The notes under the pieces: model-generated
Database searches by the model: none
What the model was told of the DNA's origin: nothing
What the model saw: the letters and a program-made list of their open reading frames with translations, nothing else
Part shown: one piece after another, positions 62,250-64,000 of the stretch
Position numbering within the stretch: position 1 is the stretch's first letter
How the letters are laid out: every line of letters begins with the position of its first letter
Position numbers and translations under genes: made by a program
From: Limnoperna fortunei
Taxonomy: Eukaryota; Mollusca; Bivalvia; Mytilida; Modiolidae
DNA length: 64,000 bases
Direction: 5' to 3'
Assembly: GCA_944474755.1 (NCBI GenBank)
Contig: OX104114.1
Span: forward strand, 31,148,962 to 31,212,961

Positions 62250-62312
62250 CAGCAAGAAGACCCCATCTGCTATATCACTGCTTCTGAACAATTCATGGTC
62301 ACTGGCAGCCAT
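62250..62312 (-). CDS. First coding exon of an unidentified gene
   Basis: ATG at 62,312 in the good context ACAATGGCTG opens MAASDHELFRSSDIADGVFL-L (21 codons), followed by a donor GTAATT in phase 0. There is no signal peptide, so the product is probably intracellular. The next exon was not found. It lies upstream of the decayed paralogue on the same strand but shares no sequence with the modular gene. Confidence 0.45.
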
Positions 62313-63368
62313 TGTAACAAAAACTTTCCAATATATGTATATATATAAAAAGCTCACAAGCAAATGCTCAGCACATTGATTTATTCAGTGAACAATAAAT
62401 GGAAGTTAATTAACGTTTTCGTGCACATATGCACAGTTCGCATTGGAAGCAATAATGTACACTACATTGTGAAACAGACGAAAAAAGTTAACTGCATGTT
62501 AACACGATTTGATTTCATTATTCCACATGTAAACGTGTAGAGTTGGTCGGTGGAAGCTCAAACAATAAACGAGCTTTAAATGACTTTAAATTCTATGTTC
62601 TTTAAACACGTAATCTTCGTGCGCTGAAACTGTTTTAAAAACAATCATGTATAATCATATTAAAGATGGATTTCCGCATTACTGTGAATTCCTCACCAAT
62701 CACTTAAAGATGAGAAAAAAACAAAAGAAGCAAAGACGCAGTAAAGGCTAGAAGTAAAAAGCGCCGCAAAGTCAAGAAGGAAAGGTATATAAATTTAATT
62801 TCTGTCATGATTTGTATTCACTTCTGGCTGTAAGCCACCCCCTTCCCTTTCTATTCCACCACCACCATTACTAAAGTTTCATCATTTACAATTTAAATAG
62901 TTTTTAATGTCCTTGCGGTTTATGTTTTTCTTCCATTTCTAAATGAGTAATCAGTATGAGAGAGGCCTTTAATCTGCTTAAAGTTTAGGCATGACTATTT
63001 AATTGACAATGATTGACTGTTTTCCTTCAAACAAAATTTATTGACATAAAGTTTTGTATATAATAAATTTTTATTATCTTGTAAACCAATTTTTCATAAG
63101 TAAAGACTTGACCATATGAAATTTTTTATATTATTACTTATTGGAGAATTCAAAATTATTTAAGGCACGATATTCCTGATTGATCAAAATGAAGGATTTA
63201 CACTTAATTGTGTGAATTCCACATTCTTAATGAATTTTGTGTGGAGAGCTTGCACATAAGAGAAATCTAGTGAAGCAGCTACCTACATATTTTTACATTC
63301 AGTCATGACGGTTTATCACCTTATACTTAAATAGAAATTAATTTTAGGTAAACCAATAAGCAGCTCAA
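62313..63368. other. Upstream region, nothing firm
   Basis: Holds a Lys/Arg-rich stretch at 62.71-62.79 kb with stops in every frame, perhaps an old reading frame, and otherwise AT-rich DNA. Confidence 0.45.
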
Positions 63369-63720
63369 ATGGAAAAACTTGCCATACGACCCCGTAAAAT
63401 ATGTCTACATTGTAATTTGAAATTTTCTGACCGTCATTTTAGAAGGCATGGTTTGTAATATATGGGAACAACATCAAATGAAAATTGAGCAACAGCAAGC
63501 ATTTTTCAAATTTCTGAAAATAATGTTCACTTTCCGGATAGCGAAATTAGTAATACATAAGTTGAAAATGATTATCAAAGTTTGAATAAATTGAGGACGG
63601 AAACAATCTACCACCATAACAATTTAGAAGAAGAGGACATTTAGTGTTATTTTAATGTAAATTGTAATTATAGTGATATTTTTTATGATTCTGACAGTAT
63701 AGACAGTTTTTTATTCAGAT
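63369..63720 (+). pseudogene. Relic of a zinc-finger-like reading frame
   Basis: A short ORF (63,369-63,458) contains RKICLHCNLKFSDRHFRRHG, a C-x2-C...H-x3-H zinc-finger-like motif, preceded by an acceptor-like TTTTAG at 63.34 kb. After its stop, acidic segments (ISENNVHFPDSE, NLEEEDI, FYDSDSIDSF) continue in broken frames. It looks like a decayed protein-coding or transposon-derived gene. Confidence 0.5.
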
Positions 63721-64000
63721 TTAAATATATCTGATGATTTTACACATGGAAGTTTGCAGTCGTTTAAAAATTATATATAATAGATTTTACAATTGGGATG
63801 TGTCGACTTTTAATGTTGTGTCAATGTATTTTTATATATCAGATATTGCTTTTCTTTTAAACATTTTAGCAGTTGTTTTCAAGTTTTTTCTAATTTATAT
63901 GGTTATTTAGAAATTTATTGTTTTCCTCGTGTATTCATTATGAAAAGTTTTGAAAAATGATATGGAAGAATATGTTGTTTGTACAAAATGTTTCTTTTTG
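63721..64000. other. AT-rich end of window
   Basis: No feature recognised. Confidence 0.5.

Noticed and set aside
62712..62790. Lys/Arg-rich reading frame
   Set aside because: All three frames have stops within about 15 codons, and no splice-consistent continuation was found.

Overview
This window is AT-rich animal nuclear DNA, most likely from a bivalve mollusc. The evidence is the long introns with GT-AG junctions, tRNA-derived SINEs, Penelope-like retroelements with GIY-YIG endonucleases, many small foldback elements, and the recurring motif GGAGTTATCTCCC. The species cannot be fixed from sequence alone. No prokaryotic, organellar or viral genome features are seen. Long open reading frames are nearly absent because coding DNA here is split into very small exons; most intact short ORFs are chance frames in introns or microsatellites.

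The main content is one large minus-strand gene, read from about 49.88 kb leftward to at least 2.57 kb and probably beyond the left edge. I assembled 28 exons of 24 to 115 nt by hand. They start with a signal-peptide exon (49,837-49,879), and every junction keeps frame with no stop (1,492 nt, about 497 codons). The predicted product is a secreted or surface protein with five cysteine-rich modules. Each module is encoded by three exons with phases 1-0, 0-0 and 0-1. The modules are joined by tiny phase 1-1 exons that mostly encode Thr-rich linkers, with a run of six linkers between modules 4 and 5. I do not recognise the family.

The locus grew by duplication at several scales. Two modules with their introns are tandem copies (15.2-18.4 kb and 19.0-22.8 kb). 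A 1.5 kb block of three linker exons is duplicated (11.04-12.58 kb and 13.11-14.63 kb). The promoter-proximal part (33.8-34.9 kb plus 43.7-49.6 kb) has a paralogous copy at 54.1-60.3 kb. That copy is decaying: it has stops, lost cysteines and lost splice sites.

The introns hold mobile elements. At 23.0-26.9 kb is a 3.9 kb TA-flanked inverted-repeat element with nested SINEs. At 17.2 kb is a 471 bp Mutator-like miniature element with a 9 bp target duplication. A Naiad-type Penelope-like element with the endonuclease upstream of the reverse transcriptase lies at 34.9-37.8 kb, and a decayed second copy at 27.4-28.7 kb. A different Penelope-like element, with a C-terminal-type endonuclease, is at 42.1-42.8 kb. 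A 345 bp palindrome made of two head-to-head SINEs is at 43.3-43.7 kb. The stretch 34.88-43.73 kb is an 8.85 kb insertion that split the duplicated block. Right of the gene are a 155 bp tandem satellite between two ATT arrays (50.3-52.6 kb), the decayed paralogue, the first coding exon of an unrelated minus-strand gene (62.3 kb) and a decayed zinc-finger-like reading frame (63.4 kb).
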